DNA from: Pseudomonas typographi
GTDB lineage: Bacteria > Pseudomonadota > Gammaproteobacteria > Pseudomonadales > Pseudomonadaceae
DNA: 64,000 nt
NCBI RefSeq assembly: GCF_014694385.1
Contig: NZ_JAAOCA010000010.1
Span: 99,787-163,786 of the forward strand
Direction: 5' to 3'
Under the pieces are notes generated by a model. That model saw nothing but the letters and a program-made list of their open reading frames with translations. It had not been told where the DNA came from and ran no database searches. Below, one piece after another: positions 52,031 to 60,658 of the stretch; position 1 is the first letter of the stretch, and the number at the start of each line of letters is the position of its first letter. The position numbers were made by a program, and so were the translations under genes.

Positions 52031-52644
52031 ACCCGGACCGCGACACCCTGGCCCAGCAGATTATCGACGCCGGGCGCTTTCTGTACGGCCGTGGCTGGTC
52101 GCCGGCCACCAGCAGCAATTATTCGGCGCGCCTCTCGCCCAGTGAAGCGCTACTCACGGCTTCAGGCAAACATAAGGGGCAGTTGGGCCCCGGCGACGTG
52201 CTGGCCACCGACATGGCCGGCAACAGCTTGGAACCGGGCAAGCGGCCGTCGGCCGAAACCCTGCTGCACACCCAGCTTTACCGCTGGGACCCGCGCATCC
52301 ATGCCGTGCTGCACACCCATTCGGTCAATGCCACGGTGCTCTCGCGCCTGGCGGCCAGCGACCGGTTGGTGTTCCAGGATTACGAACTGCAAAAGGCCTT
52401 CAGCGGTATCACCACCCATGAAAGCACGCTGGTGGTGCCGATTTTCGACAACGATCAGGATATTGCCCGCCTGGCCAGTAAAGTCCAGCCCTGGCTGGCC
52501 GAGCACCCCGACTGCGTGGGGTACCTGATTCGTGGCCATGGGCTGTACACCTGGGGGGCGGCGATGAGCGATGCATTGCGCCAGGTCGAGGCGTTCGAGT
52601 TCCTCTTCGAATGTGAATTGAAAACCCGCGCCGCTGGCCGCTGA
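52027..52644 (+). CDS. mtnB: Methylthioribulose-1-phosphate dehydratase
   Basis: Dehydrates methylthioribulose-1-phosphate in the methionine salvage pathway. A 205-residue class II aldolase/adducin protein with LTASGKHKGQLGPGDVLATD, HTQLYRWDPRIHAVLHTHSVNA (two metal His) and the third His region VGYLIRGHGLYTWGA. It starts at ATG 52027 overlapping the MFS stop; the long frame seen from 51055 is a shadow inside the MFS gene. AGAGGAAACCCC gives a good RBS. mtnA is not in this window, as is usual for Pseudomonas. Confidence 0.96.
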   Translation: MNPDRDTLAQQIIDAGRFLYGRGWSPATSSNYSARLSPSEALLTASGKHKGQLGPGDVLATDMAGNSLEPGKRPSAETLLHTQLYRWDPRIHAVLHTHSVNATVLSRLAASDRLVFQDYELQKAFSGITTHESTLVVPIFDNDQDIARLASKVQPWLAEHPDCVGYLIRGHGLYTWGAAMSDALRQVEAFEFLFECELKTRAAGR

Positions 52645-52709
52645 TCTGCCCACAACAGCTGGCCCGTAATAACTGCCTGCAACAACTGCTTGCGACAAAG
52701 AGGTACACC

Positions 52710-53255
52710 ATGAGCCGCCTGACCGTTTACCACGAAAGCAGCCCGGCGCTGCCAAACAAAGTACTGACCCACATTGAAGACATCGCCGCCACCCTGGCCG
52801 AGCATGGGGTGCGTTTCGAGCGCTGGCAGGCCAACGCGCCCATTACCCCCGGTGCCAGCCAGGACGAGGTGATCGCTGCCTACCAGGGGCAAATCCAGCG
52901 TTTGATGAACGAATGTGGTTACCTCACCGTCGATGTGATCAGCCTGAATGCCGACCACCCGCAAAAGGCCGAGCTGCGCGAGAAGTTTCTCGACGAACAC
53001 CGCCATGGCGAAGACGAAGTGCGCTTTTTCGTGGCGGGCCGTGGGCTGTTCACGCTGCACCTGGGCGACTACGTGTATGCGGTGCTGTGCGAAAAGAACG
53101 ACCTGATTTCCGTCCCGGCCGGCACCCCGCACTGGTTCGACATGGGCGAGCACCCGCATTTTGTAGCCATACGCTTATTCAACAATGCCGAAGGCTGGGT
53201 GGCGCGGTTCACCGGCGAAAGCATCGCCCGCCGTTTCCCACTGCTGGAGGACTGA
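52710..53255 (+). CDS. mtnD: Acireductone dioxygenase
   Basis: Converts the aci-reductone of methionine salvage to the keto precursor of methionine and formate (Fe form) or to methylthiopropionate, CO and formate (Ni form). A 181-residue cupin with the metal residues His, His and Glu in [20 protein letters not shown] and the second His in [17 protein letters not shown] precedes the ATG. The 65-base gap from mtnB contains a short repeat-rich stretch (AACAACTGC). Confidence 0.96.
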   Translation: MSRLTVYHESSPALPNKVLTHIEDIAATLAEHGVRFERWQANAPITPGASQDEVIAAYQGQIQRLMNECGYLTVDVISLNADHPQKAELREKFLDEHRHGEDEVRFFVAGRGLFTLHLGDYVYAVLCEKNDLISVPAGTPHWFDMGEHPHFVAIRLFNNAEGWVARFTGESIARRFPLLED

Positions 53256-53260
53256 CCCCC

Positions 53261-53953
53261 ATGGCCATTACCACTATTCTGACTGACATCGAAGGTACCA
53301 CCAGCGCGGTAAGCTTCGTATACGACGTGTTGTTTCCCTTCGCCCGGGAGCGTCTACCGGCCTATGTGCGCGCCCATGCTCAGCAGCCCGAGGTGGCTGC
53401 GCAATTGGCCGCCGTGCGCCAGGCCAGCGGCGAGCCGGATGCAGACGTAGAACGGGTGATCCAAATTTTGCTCGGCTGGCTTGCCGAGGATCGCAAAGCC
53501 ACCCCGCTCAAGGCCCTGCAAGGTAGGGTGTGGGCCGAAGGCTACCAGGCCGGCACGCTCAAGGGCCACGTGTACCCCGACGCGGTGGCCGCGTTGCGCC
53601 AATGGCATGCAGCCGGTTACCGCCTGTACGTGTACTCATCAGGCTCAGTGCAAGCGCAACAATTGATTTTCGGCTACAGCGAAGCAGGTGACCTTACCCC
53701 GTTGTTCTCGGGCTATTTCGATACCACCTCGGGGGGCAAGCGCGAGCCTGCGTCATACACGGCGATCGCTACGGCGATTAACGTGCCGGCGGGGCAAGTG
53801 CTGTTTTTATCTGATGTGGTCGAAGAACTGAACGCAGCCCAGCAGGCCGGGATGGCGACCTGTGGGCTGGCCAGGGCAGGCGGGGAGCTGCAGGGGCATT
53901 TAACGGTCGGCGGTTTTTACGCGATCGAGCCCCGGCTGTTTCAAACGGAATGA
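53261..53953 (+). CDS. mtnC: Enolase-phosphatase E1
   Basis: Bifunctional enolase and phosphatase that makes the aci-reductone of methionine salvage. A 230-residue HAD phosphatase with [19 protein letters not shown] (motif I, an EGTT form unique to this family), [17 protein letters not shown] and the late motif [17 protein letters not shown]. Starts five bases after the mtnD stop. Its 3' end overlaps the convergent DUF3509 gene by 13 bases. Confidence 0.96.
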   Translation: MAITTILTDIEGTTSAVSFVYDVLFPFARERLPAYVRAHAQQPEVAAQLAAVRQASGEPDADVERVIQILLGWLAEDRKATPLKALQGRVWAEGYQAGTLKGHVYPDAVAALRQWHAAGYRLYVYSSGSVQAQQLIFGYSEAGDLTPLFSGYFDTTSGGKREPASYTAIATAINVPAGQVLFLSDVVEELNAAQQAGMATCGLARAGGELQGHLTVGGFYAIEPRLFQTE

Positions 53954-54219
53954 TAAGTCGGCAGGGCGAAGCGGTTCTGGCTTTGCAGTTGGTGAATGTC
54001 GGGCAGTTGGCTTGCTTCACCAGCCAAATCACGGCGGATGGCGCTGATCACCCACGACAACTGTTCAGGGGTATTGAGTTGTGCATAAGAAATTGAGCGG
54101 CGCGTGGTATTGCCGTCGGCGCCCTTGAGGGTCAGCAGCACGGCACCGTCTGGGCGGGGCAGGGCAGTGACTTGATATTCGGAAAAGAGGCTGGCGAATT
54201 TTTCTTGCAGGAAGTTCAT
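53941..54219 (-). CDS. DUF3509 family protein
   Basis: A 92-residue protein of the family DUF3509, restricted almost entirely to Pseudomonas and relatives. Seen are [36 protein letters not shown], the segment [10 protein letters not shown] and [13 protein letters not shown]. No known function. Its 3' end overlaps mtnC by 13 bases in convergent orientation, so the two transcripts are complementary there. Confidence 0.85.
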   Translation of the reverse strand: MNFLQEKFASLFSEYQVTALPRPDGAVLLTLKGADGNTTRRSISYAQLNTPEQLSWVISAIRRDLAGEASQLPDIHQLQSQNRFALPTYHSV

Positions 54220-54543
54220 GTCGGCTCCTCAACTGGTGCTTGGCAGATACACGAGAGAAGGTTGCAGCGAGCGTGCCAACTGATGAAAAAATAAAATCAT
54301 CTATAAAAACAAGGGGTTGAGAACTGTGGTGGTTTGTAGGCTTCGTGCATATTGCAAGATGCACGGTGAGGCGGGATGCAAATTGCGGGATTGAACGCCT
54401 GCTCGGCGGGGCGCTCATAACCTCAGACCTTTTAACCACGATTAATTCCTTCACCCAGGTGCATAGCCTGCATTGAATTGACCAGCGGTCCCCGTTGGCC
54501 AACACTTTGCCTGGTAATGCACATGCCTTGAGGAGACAGCCTG
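54220..54543. other. Intergenic 324 bases before the ankyrin gene
   Basis: AT-rich near 54280-54310 (ATGAAAAAATAAAATCAT), which may be the DUF3509 promoter. A good ribosome site CTTGAGGAGACAGCCTG stands directly before the ankyrin start. In many pseudomonads an ankyrin gene of this type follows a catalase gene; no catalase is visible here. I see no gene. Confidence 0.4.
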
Positions 54544-55062
54544 ATGACCGCCCAGCCTACGCCCATGACCGAAGAAGAAAGCGCCGAATTTGCCCGCCAG
54601 GTGCTGGAGGTCGCCCGCCAAGGCGACGCGCCAATGCTGCAACGGCTATTGGAAAACGGCCTGCCAGCCAACCTGAGCGACCACAAGGGCGATTCGCTGC
54701 TGATGTTGGCCTGTTACCACGGCCATGCGGCCGCCGCCCGCGTGCTGTTGGCCCATGGTGCCGACCCGCTGCAGGCCAATGACCGTGGCCAACTGCCCAT
54801 GGCCGGTGCGGCCTTCAAGGGCTACCTGGAGGTGATCGAGGCATTGGTCGAAGGAGGGGCACCGGTGGATGGCAGTGGGGCCGATGGGCGCACAGCGCTG
54901 ATGATGGCCGCCATGTTCAACCGTAGCGAGATCGTAAGCTACCTGCTCGAGCACGGCGCCGACCTGCGCGCCCGGGATGCCCAGGGCATCGATGCCCTAG
55001 GGGCGGCGCGAGCCATGGGCGCTGGGCAAACACAGGCACAACTGCAAACGCTGCTCGGCTGA
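54544..55062 (+). CDS. Ankyrin repeat protein (AnkB-like)
   Basis: A 172-residue protein with about four ankyrin repeats (residues ~28-160), each with the helix-turn-helix pattern: GDSLLMLACYHGHAAAARVLLAHG, GQLPMAGAAFKGYLEVIEALVEGG and GRTALMMAAMFNRSEIVSYLLEHG. No signal peptide, so cytosolic unless exported. In Pseudomonas, AnkB is reported to partner with KatB-type catalase for peroxide resistance; no such gene is near. Interaction partner unknown. Confidence 0.85.
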   Translation: MTAQPTPMTEEESAEFARQVLEVARQGDAPMLQRLLENGLPANLSDHKGDSLLMLACYHGHAAAARVLLAHGADPLQANDRGQLPMAGAAFKGYLEVIEALVEGGAPVDGSGADGRTALMMAAMFNRSEIVSYLLEHGADLRARDAQGIDALGAARAMGAGQTQAQLQTLLG

Positions 55063-55173
55063 GGGTGTTACCTGGGGGCATTGGCCGCGGACAAAAGGAC
55101 CGCCGGGTGGGTTGATGGGGTAGTGGCTATGTGACATATTTCGCCCCTGTCCGCTATCCCTTGTGTGTCTGAA

Positions 55174-55830
55174 ATGCCCCTGTTCAAGTATCTACTGGCA
55201 GCCTGTGTGCTGGTCAGCGGGTGCAACGGAGTGCCAACCGCTTTAGTAAAGGACCCTGCCTACCCCCAAGCTTTCGTCGTCCACTCTGGTGGCCCGCTAC
55301 CCCTACTGTTAATGGGCAGCGCGGTGCAGTGGAATCAGGATTACGCGGTAACGGTAAAACACCTGCCGTACCTGCCCGGGGCGGCGTATCAGGGTAGCGG
55401 CGACGTGCAGTTCTTCAAGCACAACGCCAACGGCAACCTGCCGGTTTGGCGGCAATACACCCACGGCGAAACCCTCACCGCCGTTGGCTTCAACAGCCTG
55501 TACCTACCGATCGAGGGCCGCGGCCACGCGCTGGCGGCGCTGGTACGCCTCGATGCGCAAGACGGTGTGTTCTAGGCCACCCACGATGGCCCTACGGCCA
55601 AAGGCATGAGTGGTGGCCCGGTGTTCGGCCAGGATGGCGAGGTGGTGGGCATCAACGTGGCCTACCTGACCCAGGCGGACCTTGCCCGGTTGAAACGGCC
55701 AGACCTGGCGAACCGCCCACGCGTGAGCATCTTCATGCCCTACAGTGAAATCGATAAGCAGTGGCGGCGGTTTCAGGGGCAGGCACACCCGCACGCCGGG
55801 GCAGCGCCGCTTGCGCTAGCGCTCCCGTAG
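55174..55830 (+). pseudogene. Trypsin-like serine protease lipoprotein, in-frame TAG at codon 134
   Basis: The start at 55174 gives a lipoprotein signal (lipobox VSGC), followed by WNQDYAVTVKHLPYLPGAAY (the catalytic His region) and GDVQFFKHNANG, then the frame is stopped by TAG at 55573-55575 after AQDGVF. Past it the same frame reads ATHDGPTAKGMSGGPVFGQDGEVVGINVAYLT, whose GMSGG contains the catalytic Ser, and ends with TAG at 55828. Homologues read DGVxYATH-like sequences, so a Tyr codon (TAC/TAT) turned into TAG. The truncated product would lack the catalytic Ser. The 3' end overlaps the HlyD-like gene by 15 bases. Confidence 0.75.
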
Positions 55831-57015
55831 CGCTTCGCGCGCCCTGTTCAGCGGCTTGAGCAAGTAATCGAGCACGTTCTTCTCGCCGGTGCGGATGTCG
55901 ACGGTGGCGACCATGCCCGGCACGATGGGGAATGCCTTGCCGGCCTTGTTGTGCAAGGCGTTATCGCCGGTGCGGATGTACACCCGGTAATAGAACTCAT
56001 CACGTTTGACCTCGTCTTGAAGGGTGTCGGGTGAGAGGGTCACCACCTCGCCGTCGAGGCTGCCGTACACCGAATAATCATAAGCGCTGAGCTTCACCTT
56101 GGCCTTCTGCCCAGGATGGATAAAGGCAATGTCGCGCGGTTGGATGCGGGTTTCGATCAACAATTGGTCATCCAGCGGTACGATCTGCATCAATTGCCCA
56201 TTGGGCGGGACTACCCCACCTATGGTGTTCACCTCGATGGCTTTGACGATGCCGCGCACCGGTGAGCGTACGGTGAGGCGTTGCAAGGCATCGTTGCGCC
56301 CGCGGATGATCGCCGCTTGCATGTCGGCCTCGGCACTGGCCTTTGCCAGCTCTTCGCGGGCACGCACCATGTAATCGGATTTCGCCTCGATGGCTTTGAG
56401 TTCGAGCTCCGAGCGTTGGCGGTTCAGCCGTAGTACTTCGACCCGGCTGGAGGCGCCGATTTTGGCGAGGTTTTCGGTGATCTCAAGCTCTGCGCGCAGC
56501 AGCCGCAGCGACGCCTCGATGCCCGCCAAGGTGGCTTCCAGGCCCTGCTTGCGCACGTTGTACAGCTCGGTTTCGGCCCGGGTCAGTGGCGCCCAGGCGT
56601 CAAGCTCCGGCGCAAACTTCAGCGGCTGGCCGCTGACCTCGGCCTGCAGCCGCGCCTGGCTCGCCAGGGCGGCGCGGTACTTGGCCTCACTTTCGCCCAC
56701 GGTGGAAGCGGTTTTAGTGGGGTCAAGCTGGGCCAATACCTGGCCGCGTTCCACCCGGTCACCCTCGCTCACATTCAGCGTGGTGACGATGCCGCCTTCG
56801 AGCGACTGGATCAACTGTTCGTGGGCGCTGGGGATCACCTTGCCGGTGCCGGTAGACACTTCCACCACATTGAATAGGCCAGCCCAGGCCAGAAAGCCGC
56901 CAAGCATCAAGGCGCACAGCCCAATCAGCCGGCCGGCGCCGGCCACCGCCCGCTCATCTGCGCCTTCCAGGTATGACGCATTGGCCGCCCGCAGGGGCCC
57001 AAGGCTGCCTTTCAT
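55816..57015 (-). CDS. HlyD-family membrane fusion protein of the adhesin T1SS
   Basis: Periplasmic adaptor of a type I secretion system (LapC/LapJ-like), 399 residues. It has one N-terminal membrane helix (~residues 24-45), a coiled-coil hairpin (~150-255; LRLLRAELEITENLAKIGAS), and the HlyD-specific terminal segments GTGKVIPSAHEQLIQSLEGGIV, VNTIGGVVPPNGQLMQIVPLDD and IRTGEKNVLDYLLKPL. It is the last gene of the adhesin operon on the minus strand; its start overlaps the ABC stop (ATGA). Confidence 0.95.
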   Translation of the reverse strand: MKGSLGPLRAANASYLEGADERAVAGAGRLIGLCALMLGGFLAWAGLFNVVEVSTGTGKVIPSAHEQLIQSLEGGIVTTLNVSEGDRVERGQVLAQLDPTKTASTVGESEAKYRAALASQARLQAEVSGQPLKFAPELDAWAPLTRAETELYNVRKQGLEATLAGIEASLRLLRAELEITENLAKIGASSRVEVLRLNRQRSELELKAIEAKSDYMVRAREELAKASAEADMQAAIIRGRNDALQRLTVRSPVRGIVKAIEVNTIGGVVPPNGQLMQIVPLDDQLLIETRIQPRDIAFIHPGQKAKVKLSAYDYSVYGSLDGEVVTLSPDTLQDEVKRDEFYYRVYIRTGDNALHNKAGKAFPIVPGMVATVDIRTGEKNVLDYLLKPLNRAREALRER

Positions 57016-59171
57016 GGCTGTTGGCCTGCGCCGGCCTGGCGCAGCTTGGCCAACGCGGCCTCGCGCGGGCCGTCGATCGCTACCTGGCCGTTGTCCAGCA
57101 CAATCACCCGGTCTACCCGCTGGAGCACGCTCAAGCGGTGCGTAGCCACCACCAGGGTTCGGCCTTGGGCCCAGGCCCAGAGGTTGTCGAGCAGGCGCCG
57201 TTCGCTCACGTCATCCAACGCGGCGGTGGGCTCATCGAGTAATAGTATGTGCGGCTGGCGCAATAACAGCCGGGCCAGCACCAGGCTTTGGCGTTGGCCG
57301 CCGGACAGCCCCAAGCCGCCTTCCAGCACCACATGGTCCATGCCCTTGGGCAGTTGCCGCACGAATTCCAATGCGCCAGTGGCGGCCAACGCGGCGATGA
57401 TGTCCGGGTCGCTGGCTTGGCTGGCACCCAGCGTCAGGTTTTCCCGCAGGCTGCCGTGGAACAGCCGTGCATGCTGCTGCAACAGGCCCACGTCGCGGCG
57501 CAGGTCGGCCGGGTCGAGGTGCGCCAGGGCGATGCCATCAAGGCTGATTTCGCCTTGGGCCAGGTCCATTACCCCGCCCAGGGCCTGCAACAGCGTGGAT
57601 TTACCCGCACCGTTACGGCCCAGTACAGCGATGTGCTCGCCCGGTTCGATCAGCAATTGCTCGACCCGCAGGGCGGGCGGCCCGTCGGGGTTGTAGCGAA
57701 AGGCAACGTTGTGCAGGCGGTAATGCCCAGCAATCGCCGGCAGGTGCACACGCGGCGTGCCTTCGGGGTGGTCCACCGGTGCCTGCATCAGCTTGTTCAG
57801 GCCCTGCAACGCCACTTTGGCCTGCTGCCAGCGGGTCAGCACGGTGGTCAGTTGTGCCAGTGGCGCCATCATTCGCGATGACAAGATCGAAGCCGCCACC
57901 AGGCTGCCGGTGGTAAGGTCACCGTTGATGACCAGGGGCGCGCCTACCACGATCACAATGGCGTACACCGCGCCTTGTACGCTTTGGGTCCAGGCTACCA
58001 AGGCGTTGGTCAGCCCCCGTAGTTGTAGCGCGCCCTGGGCGCAGGTGGCGTTGTAATGGTTCCATTGCTGTTGGAAGCGCGCTTCGGCTTGCAGGGCCTT
58101 GATGTCGTCCAGGCCCTGGATGGTTTCGACCAATATGGCGTTGCGCAGTGCCGCCTCACGCATCGAGGCATTGGCCAGCCGGGCGAGGCGCCGCTGGGCA
58201 AGCAACCCAGGCAGCAGCATGGCCACCAGGGCGAACAACGGTACTAGCACCAGCACGCCGCCGAGCAGGTAGAACACCGCCAGGAACAACACGAAGAACG
58301 GCAGGTCCGCCAAGGCCGTGGCGGTGCTGGACGTGATCAAGTCACGGATTTGATCCAATTCGCGCAACTGAGCGATGAATGAACCAGTGGATTTCGGCCG
58401 CACCGAGTTGCACAGGCGCAGGGCATGGCCAAACACCAGGTCTGACACGCGCAGGTCGGCCCGTTTGCCCAACAGGTCGGTGATACGCAGGCGCAGCAGG
58501 CGCATCAACAGGTCGAACAACAACGCCAGGAACACACCGCCGAACAGCACGTACAGCGTGGGTAACGATTGCGCTGGGATCACCCGGTCGTACACCTGCA
58601 TCGAAAACAATACCCCGGCCAGGGCCAGCACATTGGCCACGAGCGACGCAAGCATCACCTGGGCATAGGGGCGCAGGTCGCGCAGCACGATCCGGCCAAA
58701 CCAATGCTCGTCGAAGGGCGCGGTGTAATCGTCGGTGCGTACGTCGCGCAGCGTCTTGGCCGGGCGCAGCACCGCCACGCGCAGCGCCCGGGCTAGCAGG
58801 GTGGCGGCTTCGACCCGGCTTTGCAGGCCCTGGTCGCCACTGAAGGCCAGGCCCAGGGCTCCGTGGGCGGCAATGCTCTCGAGCACACCCACTTGGCCAT
58901 CGTCGCATTCCACTACCAGCGGCAGCCGCCACGGGCTCAAGGCCGCGCGGTCCAACTGGGTGAAGCGCACGCTCAGGCCGGCCTGGCGTGCCATACGCCG
59001 CACACTGTCGTCTCCATGGGTGCCGCCGGCTTCGGCTACCAGGCGAATGCTCTGCGGCGAAACATCCAACCGGTAATGCCCGGCCACCCGCAGGATAGCC
59101 TCCAACCACGCGCCCTGGTCGTTGCGCCCAGCGTCGCCGGGGCTAGGCGGTAGCGGTATGGCATTGCTCAT
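57012..59171 (-). CDS. T1SS ABC transporter with C39-like domain
   Basis: Inner-membrane ATPase of the adhesin exporter (LapB/LapI-like), 719 residues. An N-terminal C39-like domain (residues ~15-130) lacks the catalytic Cys, as is typical for giant adhesin exporters, and probably docks the substrate. Six helices follow (~165-440) and an ATPase with Walker A LGRNGAGKSTLLQAL, signature LSGGQRQSLVLAR, Walker B ILLLDEPTAALDD and H-loop VVATHRLS. Start at 59171; a longer in-frame start overlaps the TolC-like gene and is discounted. The stop of that gene overlaps this start (ATGA). Confidence 0.95.
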   Translation of the reverse strand: MSNAIPLPPSPGDAGRNDQGAWLEAILRVAGHYRLDVSPQSIRLVAEAGGTHGDDSVRRMARQAGLSVRFTQLDRAALSPWRLPLVVECDDGQVGVLESIAAHGALGLAFSGDQGLQSRVEAATLLARALRVAVLRPAKTLRDVRTDDYTAPFDEHWFGRIVLRDLRPYAQVMLASLVANVLALAGVLFSMQVYDRVIPAQSLPTLYVLFGGVFLALLFDLLMRLLRLRITDLLGKRADLRVSDLVFGHALRLCNSVRPKSTGSFIAQLRELDQIRDLITSSTATALADLPFFVLFLAVFYLLGGVLVLVPLFALVAMLLPGLLAQRRLARLANASMREAALRNAILVETIQGLDDIKALQAEARFQQQWNHYNATCAQGALQLRGLTNALVAWTQSVQGAVYAIVIVVGAPLVINGDLTTGSLVAASILSSRMMAPLAQLTTVLTRWQQAKVALQGLNKLMQAPVDHPEGTPRVHLPAIAGHYRLHNVAFRYNPDGPPALRVEQLLIEPGEHIAVLGRNGAGKSTLLQALGGVMDLAQGEISLDGIALAHLDPADLRRDVGLLQQHARLFHGSLRENLTLGASQASDPDIIAALAATGALEFVRQLPKGMDHVVLEGGLGLSGGQRQSLVLARLLLRQPHILLLDEPTAALDDVSERRLLDNLWAWAQGRTLVVATHRLSVLQRVDRVIVLDNGQVAIDGPREAALAKLRQAGAGQQP

Positions 59172-60601
59172 GGCAGTATCTCCACACCTTGTACGGCCAG
59201 GCCTTCGAGGCCCATCGCCCGGCGCAAGGCACCACGTTCGTAGAGGCAATCCACGCGCAGCCGCTGCTGGTCGGCCAGGGTATTGGCCAGGTCGAAACGC
59301 GCCTGGTGAATTTCTTGCTCGGCATTGAGCAGGTCGAGTAGCGGCCGCGTGCCAAGGTCCAGGTATTGGCGTTCGTACAATCCGCGTGCCTCGGTGATGC
59401 TCACCTGGCGCGCCTGAAGCGATTGCAGGCGCAGGTCGAGGCTGGCGGTTTGCGCTTGGGCCTCGGCCAACCCCTGGCGGGCATGCAGGCGCGCGGCATC
59501 TTCGGCTGAGTCGGCCGCCGCCAGGGCGTGCCCGGCGGCCCGGGTGCGCGCGCTGGTGGCGCCACCCTGGTAGATGGGTACTTCCAAGTTCAGGTAAAGG
59601 CCGGCCTGGGTGCGGTCGATGTAAGGGTTATCGCGGTCGTAGTCGTTGTCCAGGTAGTGGTTGACCGACGGCTCCAACGACAGCGTAGGGAACGCTTGCG
59701 CGTGTGCCTGGTTCAGTTGTGCGCGGGCCTCGCTGCGCTGGGCCAGGGCGGCCAGTACCGCTGGCTGGGTATCGCCGGCGGGCGCCGTGGGTGTGCAGGC
59801 GCCCTCTAACCGTGGGCTGGGCGCCTCGTTCAGGGCCGGCACATAACTGCGCCCCAGCAGGCTGGTTAGGGTGGCTTGCCAGCGTGCCAATTGGGCCTTG
59901 TATTCTTGCAGCAAGGCTTGTGCGCCGTCGGCGCGCGATTGCGCCTGCACCACGTCGGAACGGGTGCTGGCGCCCAGGTCGCTGCGCTGGCGGGCTAGCG
60001 CTACGATTCCGCCGATGCCGCTGACTTGTTGGCGGGCTATGGCCAGCAATTGCTCATAACGGCACACTTCGATAAAGGCGTAGGCGGTGTCGCGGACCAC
60101 TTGGTCTATCGCTAGCAAAATGTTCGCCTGGGCCTGTGCAGCCTTGGCCTGGGCCATGTCTACACCGCTGCGCACCTTGCCGAAGTCGTAGAGCATTTGC
60201 TTAAGCGAAAGCGATAGCGCGCGGCTGCCACGGGCGCCGTTGTAACCGCTGTCTACCCCGGCCTTGACGCCACCGCTGACCTGCGGATAGTAGCCGGCTT
60301 CGGCCACGTTGATACCTTCGCCCTGTTGGTAGAGGTTGCCTACCGCCTCGGCGATGCTCGGGTGCCATGCCACCGCAAGGGCAATGGCCGCCGGCAGGTC
60401 GAGCAGCGCGCCGCCAGGGTTATCGGCCGCCTGCGGTGCAGGCCGCGCCGGCACGTGTGCTGGCCCGTTGCGCAGTTGCACCGGGCTCAACCGCCGCCAA
60501 GCCGGGTCGATGCCGCCGGCTGCCTGGCTGGGCTGCGCCGGGAGCGCGCAAAGCATACACAGCGCAAATGGTAAGCGCCGAAGCGTGCGAGGTGGTTTCA
60601 C
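59168..60601 (-). CDS. TolC-family outer membrane factor of the adhesin T1SS
   Basis: Outer-membrane duct of the type I secretion system (LapE/LapH-like), 477 residues. A signal peptide (ends QAAGG near residue 29) is followed by two OEP repeats with long coiled helices: LLDLPAAIALAVAWHPSI, KVRSGVDMAQAKAAQAQ and RSDVVQAQSRADGAQALLQ, typical of TolC. The start is GTG at 60601 with AAGGGA upstream. It lies 57 bases after the adhesin stop across a GC-rich stem-loop. Confidence 0.93.
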   Translation of the reverse strand: MKPPRTLRRLPFALCMLCALPAQPSQAAGGIDPAWRRLSPVQLRNGPAHVPARPAPQAADNPGGALLDLPAAIALAVAWHPSIAEAVGNLYQQGEGINVAEAGYYPQVSGGVKAGVDSGYNGARGSRALSLSLKQMLYDFGKVRSGVDMAQAKAAQAQANILLAIDQVVRDTAYAFIEVCRYEQLLAIARQQVSGIGGIVALARQRSDLGASTRSDVVQAQSRADGAQALLQEYKAQLARWQATLTSLLGRSYVPALNEAPSPRLEGACTPTAPAGDTQPAVLAALAQRSEARAQLNQAHAQAFPTLSLEPSVNHYLDNDYDRDNPYIDRTQAGLYLNLEVPIYQGGATSARTRAAGHALAAADSAEDAARLHARQGLAEAQAQTASLDLRLQSLQARQVSITEARGLYERQYLDLGTRPLLDLLNAEQEIHQARFDLANTLADQQRLRVDCLYERGALRRAMGLEGLAVQGVEILP

Positions 60602-60624
60602 TGCAATCCCTTACTCGTGGAAAC

Positions 60625-60649
60625 GCCCCCGGCGCCAGCGTACCGGGGC
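60625..60649 (-). terminator. Intercistronic stem-loop between adhesin and exporter genes
   Basis: GCCCCGG (60643-60649) pairs with CCGGGGGC (60625-60632) around a 10-base loop in the transcript. No T-run. Such a hairpin between a huge product gene and its secretion genes would protect mRNA or reduce read-through, lowering exporter dose. Confidence 0.45.
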
Positions 60650-60658
60650 ACCTAGGCC

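Noticed and set aside
52027..53953. Missing mtnA/mtnK as an anomaly
   Set aside because: In Pseudomonas mtnA lies elsewhere on the chromosome; the mtnBDC group is the normal arrangement.
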